33,907 bases of DNA from Candidatus Magasanikiibacteriota bacterium (GTDB lineage Bacteria; Patescibacteriota; Patescibacteriia; Magasanikbacterales; GWA2-37-8): NCBI GenBank assembly GCA_023246715.1, contig JAHFHZ010000010.1, positions 1-33,907 on the forward strand. Direction: 5' to 3'. Position 1 is the stretch's first letter, and each line of letters opens with the position of its first letter. Position numbers and translations under genes: made by a program. The notes beneath the pieces were generated by a model that saw nothing but the letters and a program-made list of their open reading frames with translations, did no database searches and had not been told where the DNA came from. This document shows positions 22,209-31,101 of the stretch, piece by piece.

Positions 22209-23402
22209 TTAAAAAATGCGCTGGATAAAATCGGCAAACGGAACTCGGAATTGACCCAGGTCGCGCGCAGTTATAAGCACCACCAAAAGCATCAGCAAGA
22301 CAAAACCAACGCTGTGCACGATCTGTTCGTAGCGCGCGCTAACCGGTCGGCCAAATACTTTGTTAAGAATCACAAATAACAACCGTCCGCCATCAAGCGC
22401 CGGGATCGGTAAAATATTCAACACTGCCAAATTAAGCGATAGGAGGGCCATAAACTGCAGCAAATAACTGAATCCCATGCGAGCCACCTGGCCGGTCATT
22501 ACCGCTACGCCGACTGGCCCCGAAACTGACTGGCCCGCGCCTTTTCCCTGCGCCAGCCCTTTAAACAGCTCATAAAAACCGGCGAAAATTTCTTTTAAAT
22601 AAATCCCGGTACTTACCGCACCGTGATAAACAGCACTATACCAAGGATAACGCACGATCCCCACTTCCGCAATCGCGATCCCAATCAAACCCTTACCTTC
22701 TTCCACCATCGGCTGCACGGCAAACGTCTGGGTCTGGTCGTCACGCTCAATTACAAGCGGTATGCTCTGCTGCCGATGGCTATCAACATATGCTTGCAAT
22801 TCGGCAACCCGCGGGCGCTCTAATTCTCCGATCTTAAGCACTGCGTCACCTGGCTGTAAGCCAGCCGTGGCCGCTGGTTTGCCGGGCAATACCTGTAAAA
22901 TTTCCACTTGGCGGTTCTGTACCGAGGCGCCGGGGGGCAGTGAATCGGTAAGTTCCGGCACCCCCGCCATAAAGCCAATAGTCAATAATAAAAAGGCTGT
23001 AAGCACATTCATGCCCACTCCAGCCACCAATACCAGGGCCTTCTGCCAGGATTTTTTAACCAAAAAACTATCCGCCTCCATCGAACCCGCCTCTTCGGGG
23101 CCTTCACCCTTAATCTTTACAAAACCCCCCAAAGGAATTAGATTAAAGGAGTACAGCGTATCGGGGACGAACCCAGCCGGAATTGCCTTGTTTTCCGGGC
23201 CCCGTACCAGCCGATAGCGCCGTTCCTTTTTGCCTTGGCTATCAATCCGGACAAATACCTGCATACCAAAAAGTCGCGGTGGAAAACCGAAACCAAACTC
23301 ATGCACCGTAATGCCTAACCAGCGGGCGGTAAAAAAATGCCCCCACTCATGCGAAATCACCAAAACGCTCAAAACGAACAAAAAAATAAGCAGTGTCAGC
23401 AT
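22209..23402 (-). CDS. rseP: RIP (site-2) zinc metalloprotease
   Basis: 397 residues, membrane protease cutting anti-sigma factors or signal-peptide remnants within the membrane. The zinc motif H18-E-W-G-H22 is in the first membrane helix, followed by EFGFGFPPRLFG. LIPLGGFVKIKGE precedes a helix with GVGMN. A single PDZ domain spans about 165-240 (LPGKPAATAGLQPGDAVLKI), and the last conserved helix has NILPIPALDGGRLL with the third zinc ligand Asp. All catalytic features are present. It is divergent from lemA with only 32 bp between starts, so promoters must overlap there. Confidence 0.95.
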   Translation of the reverse strand: MLTLLIFLFVLSVLVISHEWGHFFTARWLGITVHEFGFGFPPRLFGMQVFVRIDSQGKKERRYRLVRGPENKAIPAGFVPDTLYSFNLIPLGGFVKIKGEGPEEAGSMEADSFLVKKSWQKALVLVAGVGMNVLTAFLLLTIGFMAGVPELTDSLPPGASVQNRQVEILQVLPGKPAATAGLQPGDAVLKIGELERPRVAELQAYVDSHRQQSIPLVIERDDQTQTFAVQPMVEEGKGLIGIAIAEVGIVRYPWYSAVYHGAVSTGIYLKEIFAGFYELFKGLAQGKGAGQSVSGPVGVAVMTGQVARMGFSYLLQFMALLSLNLAVLNILPIPALDGGRLLFVILNKVFGRPVSARYEQIVHSVGFVLLMLLVVLITARDLGQFRVPFADFIQRIF

Positions 23403-23434
23403 AAATTAAGAGTCTAAATCATTAACCCTAAAAT

Positions 23435-24001
23435 ATGGGCGTACTGTATATCATTTTAATCGTAGTGGCAATACTGATTGTCTGGCTTATTGCCACCTAC
23501 AACGGTCTAATCCGCAGCAAAAACCGCGTCGACGAAGCGTATAGTGATATCGACGTGCAACTCAAACGTCGTTACGATTTAATTCCCAATCTCGTAGAGA
23601 CTGTCAAAGGCTATCTCACCCACGAACGCGAAACACTGGTTAAATTAACCGAAGCCCGAACGAGCGCGATGCGCCTCAATGACAAAGCCGGCGCCACCTT
23701 GGCCGACAAAGAACAAGCTGAAAATATGCTCAGCAGCACTCTTAAGAGCCTATTTGCCGTGACCGAAAATTACCCCGACCTGAAAGCGAGCCAGAATTTC
23801 CTGCAGCTCCAAGATGAAATTTCAGATACCGAAAATAAAATCCAAGCCTCGCGACGCTTCTACAACGGCAATGTACGGGACTTCAACACCAAGCTTCAGG
23901 TCTTCCCAACCAATCTAATTGCCAATTCACTGAATTTCAAAAAATACGACTTCTTCCAGGCGGCCGTTGCCGAGCGTCAAAACGTGGCCGTGAAATTCTA
24001 A
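23435..24001 (+). CDS. lemA: LemA-family membrane protein
   Basis: 188 residues with the typical LemA plan: one N-terminal membrane helix (3-20), then YNGLIRSKNRVDEAYSDIDV, LKRRYDLIPNLVETVKGYL, and the closing helices ENKIQASRRFYNGNVRDFNT and FPTNLIANSLNFKKYDFFQA. The family forms helical bundles at the envelope. Its job is unclear, but it is very often next to the HtpX protease, as here, with the next gene starting 3 nt after its stop. Confidence 0.95.
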   Translation: MGVLYIILIVVAILIVWLIATYNGLIRSKNRVDEAYSDIDVQLKRRYDLIPNLVETVKGYLTHERETLVKLTEARTSAMRLNDKAGATLADKEQAENMLSSTLKSLFAVTENYPDLKASQNFLQLQDEISDTENKIQASRRFYNGNVRDFNTKLQVFPTNLIANSLNFKKYDFFQAAVAERQNVAVKF

Positions 24002-24004
24002 GCT

Positions 24005-24898
24005 ATGTATTCCCAAATCGACGCGAACAAGCGGCGCTCCGCGCTCTTGATCGCGGTTTTTATCGTGCTAATCGCGGCCCTTGGCTACGTATACAGCTTA
24101 TTCACCGGCGACACTACCTATGGCGGCGTATATGTCGCCGTGGGGATTTCGCTCATAATGACGACGATATCGTACTTTGCCGGCGATAAAATCGCTCTAT
24201 TCTCCAACAATGCTAAGCCCATCGCCAAAGCAGACAATCCATACCTCTACCGGATGGTGGAAAACCTCTGCATTACCGCCGGCACGCCCACCCCACGAAT
24301 TTATATCATCGAAGACCCAGCAATTAACGCTTTTGCCACGGGGCGCAAACCAGAGCTGGCCTCAATCGCGGTAACCCGTGGAGCGCTGGAAAAGCTCACC
24401 AACGAAGAGTTAGAAGGCGTTTTGGCGCACGAACTATCCCACGTCCAGAACTATGACATCCGTTTTATGACGCTGGTGGCTGTGTTGGTTGGCACCATAT
24501 CTATTTTATCCAATATTTTTTTACGCTCCCGCTGGTTTATGGGCGGGCGTAAGAATAACCGCGAAGGTGGCGGCCAGGCTGGATCAATCCTCATGATCGT
24601 GGGTATCGTGCTAGCTATTCTTTCGCCCCTTATTGCTGAGCTGATCAAACTCGCCATCTCGCGTCGCCGTGAATACTTGGCCGACGCCTCCGGCTCGCTT
24701 TTAACGCGCTACCCCGAGGGGCTGGCCAGGGCGCTCGAAAAAATCGCCGCTTCCAACCAGCCGCTGCGCCAAGCACAACCGGCTACGGCTCACCTGTTCC
24801 TGGCTAACCCGTTTGCCCCGGGAACCTTCGGTTCATTTTTTTCCACCCATCCCCCGATCACCGATCGAATTAAAAAACTTCGCGAAATAAGCGTCTAA
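24005..24898 (+). CDS. htpX: M48-family membrane metalloprotease HtpX
   Basis: 297 residues. Two N-terminal membrane helices (about 12-32 and 40-58), then the M48 catalytic domain: zinc motif H142-E143-L-S-H146 in GVLAHELSHVQNYD, third ligand Glu in RRREYLADASG, a third and fourth hydrophobic segment around 157-172 and 196-218, and the closing THPPITDRIKKL. It degrades misfolded membrane proteins. It forms a pair with lemA (3-nt gap), and the reductase gene follows within about 16 nt. Confidence 0.96.
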   Translation: MYSQIDANKRRSALLIAVFIVLIAALGYVYSLFTGDTTYGGVYVAVGISLIMTTISYFAGDKIALFSNNAKPIAKADNPYLYRMVENLCITAGTPTPRIYIIEDPAINAFATGRKPELASIAVTRGALEKLTNEELEGVLAHELSHVQNYDIRFMTLVAVLVGTISILSNIFLRSRWFMGGRKNNREGGGQAGSILMIVGIVLAILSPLIAELIKLAISRRREYLADASGSLLTRYPEGLARALEKIAASNQPLRQAQPATAHLFLANPFAPGTFGSFFSTHPPITDRIKKLREISV

Positions 24899-24914
24899 AG
24901 ACTGTCCCGTGCCT

Positions 24915-25595
24915 ATGGCTGTCTACGTGATTCAAAAATGCGCCATCTCGCTTGACGGTTACTTGAACGATGCTTCTGGAAAACGCCTGCTTATTTCCAA
25001 CGCAGCTGATTTCGATCGGGCTGATCAAGTGCGCGCGGAGGTTGATGCAATCCTGGTTGGCGCCGGCACTGTTCGCTCCGACGACCCTCATTTAACGGTG
25101 AAATCCAAAAAATATCGCGCAATACGCCGCGCCAAAGGGCGCCCCAGCAATCCGCTTAAAATTATCCTGACCAATAGCGGTAACCTATCGCCCGATAAAA
25201 AAGTTTTTGCCGACGGCACACCAAAACTAGTTTACTGCCCGAACACTAAACGTGTTCAATTACATAAACTCCTTGGCCCCCTGGCCGAAGTAGTAGCCAG
25301 CGGCAAATCCCGCCTTAATTTGGTACAGATTATTGCCGATCTGAATGAGCGTGGCATCAAAAAACTGCTCATCGAAGCAGGCAGCTCAATCGGCGCCGCG
25401 TTTTTGGAAGCCGGATTAGTAGACGAACTTCAAATTTCAATCGCCCCATTTTTTATCGGTGACCAAAAAGCTCCATATTTTTTTGGTGGTAAAAAGATTC
25501 TTCACGGGCCTCGGCAGCCCATGAAACTAATCCGGGAAGAAAAACTTGGCGATATGATACTGCTGACTTATTGCCTAAAACGTTCTACCCTATGA
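24915..25595 (+). CDS. RibD C-terminal-type reductase (stand-alone)
   Basis: 226 residues from ATG 24915; a GTG two codons earlier is possible. It fits the RibD_C/dihydrofolate-reductase-like fold: YVIQKCAISLDGYL, then DAILVGAGTVRSDDPHLTV (the strongest family signature), PLKIILTN, LNERGIKKLLIEAGSSIGAA with the NADPH-binding glycines, and DELQISIAPFFIGD. In riboflavin synthesis this domain reduces the ribosylamino-pyrimidine made by the deaminase. The next gene encodes that deaminase type and overlaps it by four bases (ATGA). Other rib genes are absent here, so the true substrate is unproven. Confidence 0.87.
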   Translation: MAVYVIQKCAISLDGYLNDASGKRLLISNAADFDRADQVRAEVDAILVGAGTVRSDDPHLTVKSKKYRAIRRAKGRPSNPLKIILTNSGNLSPDKKVFADGTPKLVYCPNTKRVQLHKLLGPLAEVVASGKSRLNLVQIIADLNERGIKKLLIEAGSSIGAAFLEAGLVDELQISIAPFFIGDQKAPYFFGGKKILHGPRQPMKLIREEKLGDMILLTYCLKRSTL

Positions 25596-26050
25596 TTCAG
25601 GAGACAAATTTTGAACTACTACTACAAGCCATTGAGCTATCCAAAAAATGTCCGCCATCCAAGGACGCTTTCTCGGTCGGGGCGATTCTACTGGATGCTA
25701 CTGGTAATAAAATTGCCAACGGATATAGCAGGGAAAACGGTCCAAAAGAGCATGCTGAAGAAGTAACGCTGTCTAAGGCAACAAAAAGCGGCCAAAACAC
25801 CCGTGGCGGAACAATGTTTTCATCGCTTGAACCCTGTGGTAAAAGACTTTCCGGTAAAACCAGCTGTGCCGAATTACTCATCGCCGCTGGGGTTAGCCGG
25901 GTGGTTTATGCCCTGGCTGAGCCACCCACTTTCGTAGCGCCAACCGGCGATAGCAAGCTGCGAGCGGCCGGAATAGAAGTAATAATCCTGCCGGAATTGG
26001 ACGCGGCAGCACAAGCTATTAATAAACACCTCGCCTGCCCGAACACCTGA
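25592..26050 (+). CDS. RibD N-terminal-type cytidine-deaminase-fold protein
   Basis: 152 residues from ATG 25592; a TTG seven codons upstream lies inside the previous gene. Zinc-deaminase motifs: H54-A-E56 in PKEHAEEVTL, and C82 and C92 in SSLEPCGKRLSGKTSCAEL. The spacing GKTSCAELLI, then AAGIEVIIL, matches the riboflavin-type (RibD) deaminase rather than a plain dCMP deaminase, although the usual PCSH is PCGK. The ATGA overlap with the reductase gene implies coupled translation and a shared pathway. Compared with fused RibD the gene order is reversed. Confidence 0.85.
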   Translation: MIQETNFELLLQAIELSKKCPPSKDAFSVGAILLDATGNKIANGYSRENGPKEHAEEVTLSKATKSGQNTRGGTMFSSLEPCGKRLSGKTSCAELLIAAGVSRVVYALAEPPTFVAPTGDSKLRAAGIEVIILPELDAAAQAINKHLACPNT

Positions 26051-26060
26051 ACACTGATAA

Positions 26061-26441
26061 TTAACGCGCTGCATTACCAATCTTTCGGCGGTAAAATAAC
26101 CACAAACACCAAAAAAATAAGAAGATTATTAACGGTAGCCAGGCCCGGGAGGGAGCGCCCTCCAAGAGCGACCACACTATACCGACAATTGCCGCGCTCG
26201 ACCAGATAATTTTTAAATTCAATAAAGCACGGTAACTCTCTACTCCCGCGTTTCGCATCAGAAACGAAACCGAGCCAATTGCCAAAAAGGCGGCGGCAAC
26301 GATTCTGGCCAACAGCACGCTCCCCTCCGGCATTTCAAATACAACCAACATCCAGCGTGGAGCAACCATCAAGGGCAAACCAAAAAATAAATCAACGATA
26401 AAATGAACGGTAAACCAAACGCGCAGGCTGACGGGAACCAT
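26061..26441 (-). CDS. small four-helix membrane protein
   Basis: 126 residues with four hydrophobic segments, starting LRVWFTVHFIVDLFFGLPLM, then LLARIVAAAFLAIGSVSFLM, LKIIWSSAAIVGIVWSLLE and WLPLIIFLFFWCLWLFYRRK. The first two with the short MLVVFEMPEG loop recall DUF4345/DUF4267-type proteins of unknown function; this is a loose resemblance. It lies 6 nt after the phosphomannomutase gene on the same strand, so the two are probably cotranscribed. Confidence 0.65.
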   Translation of the reverse strand: MVPVSLRVWFTVHFIVDLFFGLPLMVAPRWMLVVFEMPEGSVLLARIVAAAFLAIGSVSFLMRNAGVESYRALLNLKIIWSSAAIVGIVWSLLEGAPSRAWLPLIIFLFFWCLWLFYRRKIGNAAR

Positions 26442-26447
26442 AAAAAA

Positions 26448-27824
26448 TTAATTATCAGTATTATCGGTAATTAAAGCAGTGAGTTCAGCCCGCTCGGCAG
26501 CCAGCATTTCAAACGTAGCAGCCTCCAAATTTAACCGCAAAACAGGTTCGGTGTTGCTCGCCCGCACATTAAACCACCCCCACTCAAAGCCCATCCACAA
26601 ACCATCCAAACGCGAAGTCTCGCACGCGGCAACCTGGTAATACGTTTCAACTCGTTTCACCGCCGCTTCTTTATCTTCTACTTCAAAGTTAATTTCGCCG
26701 GAATGAAAATATTTTTTAAATGGCGCCACAATTTGGCTGAGCGGGCGCTGTTCCCGGGTAAGTAATCTCAACAGATACAGGAGCGCAAAATCAGAACACT
26801 CCAAATCGTACAAATCATGAAAATATAAATGCAACGACAATTCACTGCCAAACTGAGCGTTATTTTCCTTCATTAATTTCTTGATGTTGGCATGGCCAAC
26901 CGGGCATTTGCTAACTGTACCAGCCCCCGCCGCCTGCCACACTTCTGGGACAATCTGGCTGGAACGCAAATCGTAAAGCATTGTGGCGCCAGGATGGTTA
27001 CGCAGGACCTCTAAACCAAGCAATGCTCCGACATACGAAGATTCCACCACGTGGCCCTGTTCATCAACCAGGCCGAAACGATCACAATCCCCATCCAAAG
27101 CGAAGCCAAAGTCAGCCAGATTTTTTACCACTGCTTGTTGCAGATCACGCAGGGTATCTTCTTTGAGCGGATTAGCCTCATGATTCGGAAATCGGCCGTC
27201 CGGCTCCAGATACAAATACTCCACTTCAATCGGCAGTGATTGCAAAATCCTTGGTAAGGTCACTTTCGCCATCCCATTCCCCGCGTCAACCACAATACGC
27301 AGCGGGGCGATATGGCTTGGCTCCACTAGTTTAAACAAAACGGATTTATAATCATTAAAAACGTCTTTAGCACTTACCGACCCAACCCGTTCCGGCGGGA
27401 GAAAAATGGCCGTACGACAATCACGTAAAGCCACGCCCGGCACCGGCAACCCGTTACCAAGGGTCATTTTAAAACCGTTGTACTCAGCCGGATTGTGACT
27501 CGCCGTGACCATAATCCCCCCGGCGTGCTCCGGGTAATGAGCGCAGGCAAAATTAAACAGCGGGGTAGAAGTCAGGCCAATATCAACCACGTTGAGGCCG
27601 GCATCACACACACCACGCATGGCTGCCGCGTGAAACTCAAGGCTCGATAAACGCATATCATACCCCAACACTACCGCCTGGCCAGCTAATTCCGCCTGGG
27701 GTAGCTGTTTTTTTAAGTACTCCGCGAAATAACGCCCCACTCGGTAGGCCAAATCAGCCGAAAGCTCAGTCTCAACCAAGCCGCGGATATCATACGCTTT
27801 AAAAATTTTTTCTGGAATTTCCAT
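26448..27824 (-). CDS. manB: phosphomannomutase/phosphoglucomutase
   Basis: 458 residues, alpha-D-phosphohexomutase family, interconverting sugar 6- and 1-phosphates for nucleotide-sugar and surface-glycan synthesis. The four domains are marked by IFKAYDIRG at the start, the phosphoserine loop TAS109HNP, the metal loop D244-G-D246-C-D248-R, a sugar-specificity loop GSELSLHLYF (usually GEMSGH), and the phosphate-binding RASNTEPVLRLNLEA at the end. The altered specificity loop keeps Glu, Ser and His, so activity is expected. It is divergent from clpC. Confidence 0.93.
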   Translation of the reverse strand: MEIPEKIFKAYDIRGLVETELSADLAYRVGRYFAEYLKKQLPQAELAGQAVVLGYDMRLSSLEFHAAAMRGVCDAGLNVVDIGLTSTPLFNFACAHYPEHAGGIMVTASHNPAEYNGFKMTLGNGLPVPGVALRDCRTAIFLPPERVGSVSAKDVFNDYKSVLFKLVEPSHIAPLRIVVDAGNGMAKVTLPRILQSLPIEVEYLYLEPDGRFPNHEANPLKEDTLRDLQQAVVKNLADFGFALDGDCDRFGLVDEQGHVVESSYVGALLGLEVLRNHPGATMLYDLRSSQIVPEVWQAAGAGTVSKCPVGHANIKKLMKENNAQFGSELSLHLYFHDLYDLECSDFALLYLLRLLTREQRPLSQIVAPFKKYFHSGEINFEVEDKEAAVKRVETYYQVAACETSRLDGLWMGFEWGWFNVRASNTEPVLRLNLEAATFEMLAAERAELTALITDNTDN

Positions 27825-27835
27825 AGTTTTTTTCG

Positions 27836-27864
27836 TTGACTAAACAACAAAAAAATTGTATACT
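27836..27864 (+). promoter_or_regulatory. strong sigma70-type promoter of the clpC cluster
   Basis: TTGACT at 27836-27841 (5/6), a 17-bp spacer and TATACT at 27859-27864 (5/6). The leader is about 20 nt. No CIRCE or other heat-shock operator is visible. Confidence 0.75.
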
Positions 27865-27890
27865 AAGCGCTAATAAAAGTCCATTCTATT

Positions 27891-30407
27891 ATGAACATTC
27901 TTGAACGTTTTTCCAGTCATTTACGCGAAACACTGGCCCGCGCTATCCGCCTGGCTACCGAACTCAAAAATAAAGAGGTTGAGCCTCTTCATTTGTTGTT
28001 TGCGTTATCCGTCCAAAAGGGTTCGTTGGCAGCCGAACTCATCGGGCGTTTTAAAATCACCCCCCAAACCCTGGAACAAGCCCTGGTAAATTTGCCTGGC
28101 AAAAAAACAGAACGGCCTGCCCTCTTAAACGCGGCCGTCACCATGGAAGTCACCCCACTCAGCAGGAGTGCAAAAACAGCCTTGGAAAAGGCTTTGTTTG
28201 TGGCCGAAGAATATCACCATACCTACGTTGGTTCGGAGCATCTGTTGGCCGGGTTACTCTCTATTGCCGATCCAGGAATCCAACAGGTGTTTAAAGTGCA
28301 TCAAGTCAAATCAGCGGATTTGCAAAAACAACTCGATACCATCCTCGGCAACGCTTCTCACTTCCCCCAACTAAAAGAAATCAACGAGCTGGCCGATCGC
28401 TTACAAGAAAACCTGGGGGGCGAACACGATCATCCAGCAATGCCGGGCGGAGCCAACAACCGTCGTGGCAACGCCAAAGAACCGGCTCTTGACTATTTTG
28501 CCACCGAGCTAACCGCCCCCGAAATGCAGCCCGATCTGGACCCTCTTATCGGGCGCGAAGCCGAAATCGAACGAGTGGTTCAAATTATCTGTCGCCGAAC
28601 CAAAAATAACCCCGTGCTACTGGGCGAACCCGGGGTGGGGAAAACAGCCATTGTTGAAGGTTTGGCTAAACGCATTGTCGAAGGCAACGTGCCCGACATG
28701 CTGCTCAACAAAAAAATTTATGCGCTGGATTTAGCCATGCTCATTGCCGGTACTATTTACCGCGGTGAATTTGAAGCCCGCCTGCGCCAGGTAATCGACG
28801 AAGTTTCCGCCGACCCGGATGTGATTTTATTTATTGACGAAGTGCACAACATCGTGGGAGCAGGGAGTAACCAGGGCACCCTGGACGCCGGTAACATCCT
28901 CAAACCTGCTTTGGCTCGCGGGCAAATCCGCTGTATTGGCGCCACCACGCCCGCTGAATTTAAAAAATACATTGAAAATGATGCCGCGTTGGAACGCCGA
29001 TTTCAACCGATCCAGGTCAACGAACCAAGTGTTGAATCAACAATTGCGATCCTTAAAGGAATCAAAAAAAACTACGAAGAACACCATCGCGTTAGCATCA
29101 CTCCCGAAGCGATTGAACTGGCGGTACGGCTCGCCGAGCGTTACATCACGAATAAATTTTTCCCCGATAAAGCTATCGACCTGATCGACGAAACCGCGGC
29201 GGCCAAGCGCCTCACGCTCAAAGCGCCCGCGTGGCAAAGTAAAATCAGCCTGCTGAAGCGGCAGTTGGAAAAAACTATATTGGCCAAAGAAACTGCGGCA
29301 GCGGCCGATGATTTTAAAGCAGCGGTAAAACACAAAACCGAAGAAGATCGTCTGGAAGCGGCGCTGACCAAAGCCGAACAATCCACCGCTAACCAGACCA
29401 TCAAAATGTTGGGCGCAATCACCGGACGCGATGTTATCGACCAGTTGGCCAAAATTACCGGCGCCGCTCCAGCCGAAATCATGCTCGAAGCAAAAAATGA
29501 TTTGCTTGATTTAGGCAACCGCCTCAAAAAGAAAATTATCGGCCAAAACCAAGTCATCGACCAAGTGGTCCACGGCTTGCAGCAAGCACGTCTCGGCCTC
29601 GGCAGCCCCAACCGGCCTTTAGCCTCGTTCTTATTTGTAGGCGAAAGCGGCGTGGGGAAAACAGAGCTCGCCAAAGCAATTGCCGGCGCGCTATACCCTG
29701 GCAAAAACGCGCTCATCAAACTAAACATGAGCGAATACAACGAAGCCTTCGGTGTCTCGAAACTGCTCGGCTCTCCTGCTGGCTATGTGGGCTACAAAGA
29801 AGCCAATTCATTTACTGATCAAATAAAAACTAATCCACATAGCGTGGTATTGTTCGATGAAATAGACAAAGCCCATCGCGAAGTGGCCCGCTTATTACTA
29901 CAAATTCTGGAAAACGGCGAAATTAATGATGCCACCGGTAAAAAAATTTCATTGCGGCAGGCTATCATCATCCTCACTACCACTGCCGCTTCCGGCGAAG
30001 CCAAAAAAGGCGCCCTAGGCTTTGGTGGCGCTCATGCCAAGCCCCAAGAAATCCAAAGTCGTTTGATGGAAAAATTAAAAGAACAATTCTCCCCCGAAAT
30101 AATCAATCGCCTAGATCAAGTGGCGCTCTTTAACCCACTCGACAAAGAAACCCTGGCGCAAATCGCGACGCTCGAAATTTCCGAACTGAATGATCGGCTC
30201 AAACGGTACCACACCGCCATCAAAGTTAACTCACCTACCCTGGCGTGGCTGCTCAAAGACATCACTCCCGAAAATAGCGGGGCTCGCGAAGTACGCCGCT
30301 TGGTTAAAGCGCAAGTAGAACGTTTAATCGCCGAACTTCTCTTAAATGATACGGTGAAAAACCAATACCATTTGCGCGTGCTTAAAAACGAATTAGCCCT
30401 GCGTTGA
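27891..30407 (+). CDS. clpC: ATP-dependent Clp protease ATP-binding subunit, ClpC type
   Basis: 838 residues. A Clp N-domain with two repeats (1-155) is followed by AAA1: Walker A GEPGVGKT (245-252), Walker [10 protein letters not shown] (311-319). A short coiled-coil middle domain (about 445-495) is ClpC-like rather than ClpB-like. AAA2 has GESGVGKT (584-591) and VVLFDEID (652-659). LGF at 709-711 occupies the place of the ClpP-docking loop, so it likely feeds ClpP. Oddity: the sensor-1 region of AAA2 reads ILTTTAAS where Clp proteins usually have TSN, so the sensor Asn appears to be Thr. It heads a cluster ending in VirB2-like genes; whether ClpC is functionally tied to them is unknown. Confidence 0.94.
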   Translation: MNILERFSSHLRETLARAIRLATELKNKEVEPLHLLFALSVQKGSLAAELIGRFKITPQTLEQALVNLPGKKTERPALLNAAVTMEVTPLSRSAKTALEKALFVAEEYHHTYVGSEHLLAGLLSIADPGIQQVFKVHQVKSADLQKQLDTILGNASHFPQLKEINELADRLQENLGGEHDHPAMPGGANNRRGNAKEPALDYFATELTAPEMQPDLDPLIGREAEIERVVQIICRRTKNNPVLLGEPGVGKTAIVEGLAKRIVEGNVPDMLLNKKIYALDLAMLIAGTIYRGEFEARLRQVIDEVSADPDVILFIDEVHNIVGAGSNQGTLDAGNILKPALARGQIRCIGATTPAEFKKYIENDAALERRFQPIQVNEPSVESTIAILKGIKKNYEEHHRVSITPEAIELAVRLAERYITNKFFPDKAIDLIDETAAAKRLTLKAPAWQSKISLLKRQLEKTILAKETAAAADDFKAAVKHKTEEDRLEAALTKAEQSTANQTIKMLGAITGRDVIDQLAKITGAAPAEIMLEAKNDLLDLGNRLKKKIIGQNQVIDQVVHGLQQARLGLGSPNRPLASFLFVGESGVGKTELAKAIAGALYPGKNALIKLNMSEYNEAFGVSKLLGSPAGYVGYKEANSFTDQIKTNPHSVVLFDEIDKAHREVARLLLQILENGEINDATGKKISLRQAIIILTTTAASGEAKKGALGFGGAHAKPQEIQSRLMEKLKEQFSPEIINRLDQVALFNPLDKETLAQIATLEISELNDRLKRYHTAIKVNSPTLAWLLKDITPENSGAREVRRLVKAQVERLIAELLLNDTVKNQYHLRVLKNELALR

Positions 30408-30430
30408 TTAATCAACTAAAATATGGCGCT

Positions 30431-31048
30431 ATGGCCGAAAATAATCTGGCCACAACGGCGCGGTCTTCCCCGCCAGAATTAAATGCTCCCCCAAAAACCG
30501 AAGAAACCCCCCTCATTCGCGATGAAGCAGAGGGTGTTCAGCCAAAAACTGCCGAATCTCAAAACCTTGGCGCGCCCCCAGAGATAGCCGATGATGAGCA
30601 AGACGAAGCCGCCGGCGCAACCGAAGGAGCGCGCCAACAAGCAGTCGCTCGGGGCCGGGGCGTAAATCAAAATGGTCTGGTGCGTGGAATTTTAGCCATC
30701 AAAAACCGCAAAGAGATTAAAAAATTAAACCGCCAAAAAAAGGAAAATGAAAAAACCTTGCGTAAAAAAAATCGCCGGTTATTTTCCTTAAAATCAAAGC
30801 TGCTATTCCAAGAGCTGCGCATTGCCGGTGAAGCGCTCACCGGGATTGGTTTGATCCCAGCCGCCATCGAAGTCGTTCGGGCGTTTCGAAAAAACAAAAA
30901 CATAAAACAGTTGCGAAAAGAAATAAAAAATCTAAAAGCCGATCAAACTGCTCTGGACAGCAAAATTGCGAAATTGTTGAGCTTGTGGCAAAGCGCCAGC
31001 TATACCAATAATCCGGCCACCCCAAACCAGAACCGGGAGGCGGCTTAA
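30431..31048 (+). CDS. coiled-coil protein with a short hydrophobic segment, unknown
   Basis: 205 residues from ATG 30431; a TTG at 30404 overlapping the clpC stop is an alternative start. No family recognised. Residues 1-75 are acidic and Pro/Ala-rich, likely disordered. Then two very basic coiled-coil stretches (KNRKEIKKLNRQKKENEKTL and RKEIKNLKADQTALDSKIAK) flank a short hydrophobic segment ALTGIGLIPAAIEVVRAF that may touch the membrane. It sits between clpC and the beta-propeller protein and reads in the same direction, so it is probably part of that unit. Confidence 0.62.
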   Translation: MAENNLATTARSSPPELNAPPKTEETPLIRDEAEGVQPKTAESQNLGAPPEIADDEQDEAAGATEGARQQAVARGRGVNQNGLVRGILAIKNRKEIKKLNRQKKENEKTLRKKNRRLFSLKSKLLFQELRIAGEALTGIGLIPAAIEVVRAFRKNKNIKQLRKEIKNLKADQTALDSKIAKLLSLWQSASYTNNPATPNQNREAA

Positions 31049-31101
31049 GCAAAATTGTGCTATTATTATAAAGATAATTTCTTATTGTATAGTGCCCTTG
31101 T

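Noticed and set aside
29141-29740. 199-residue minus-strand frame
   Set aside because: Antisense to the clpC AAA domains; Ser/Ala-rich composition typical of a shadow frame.
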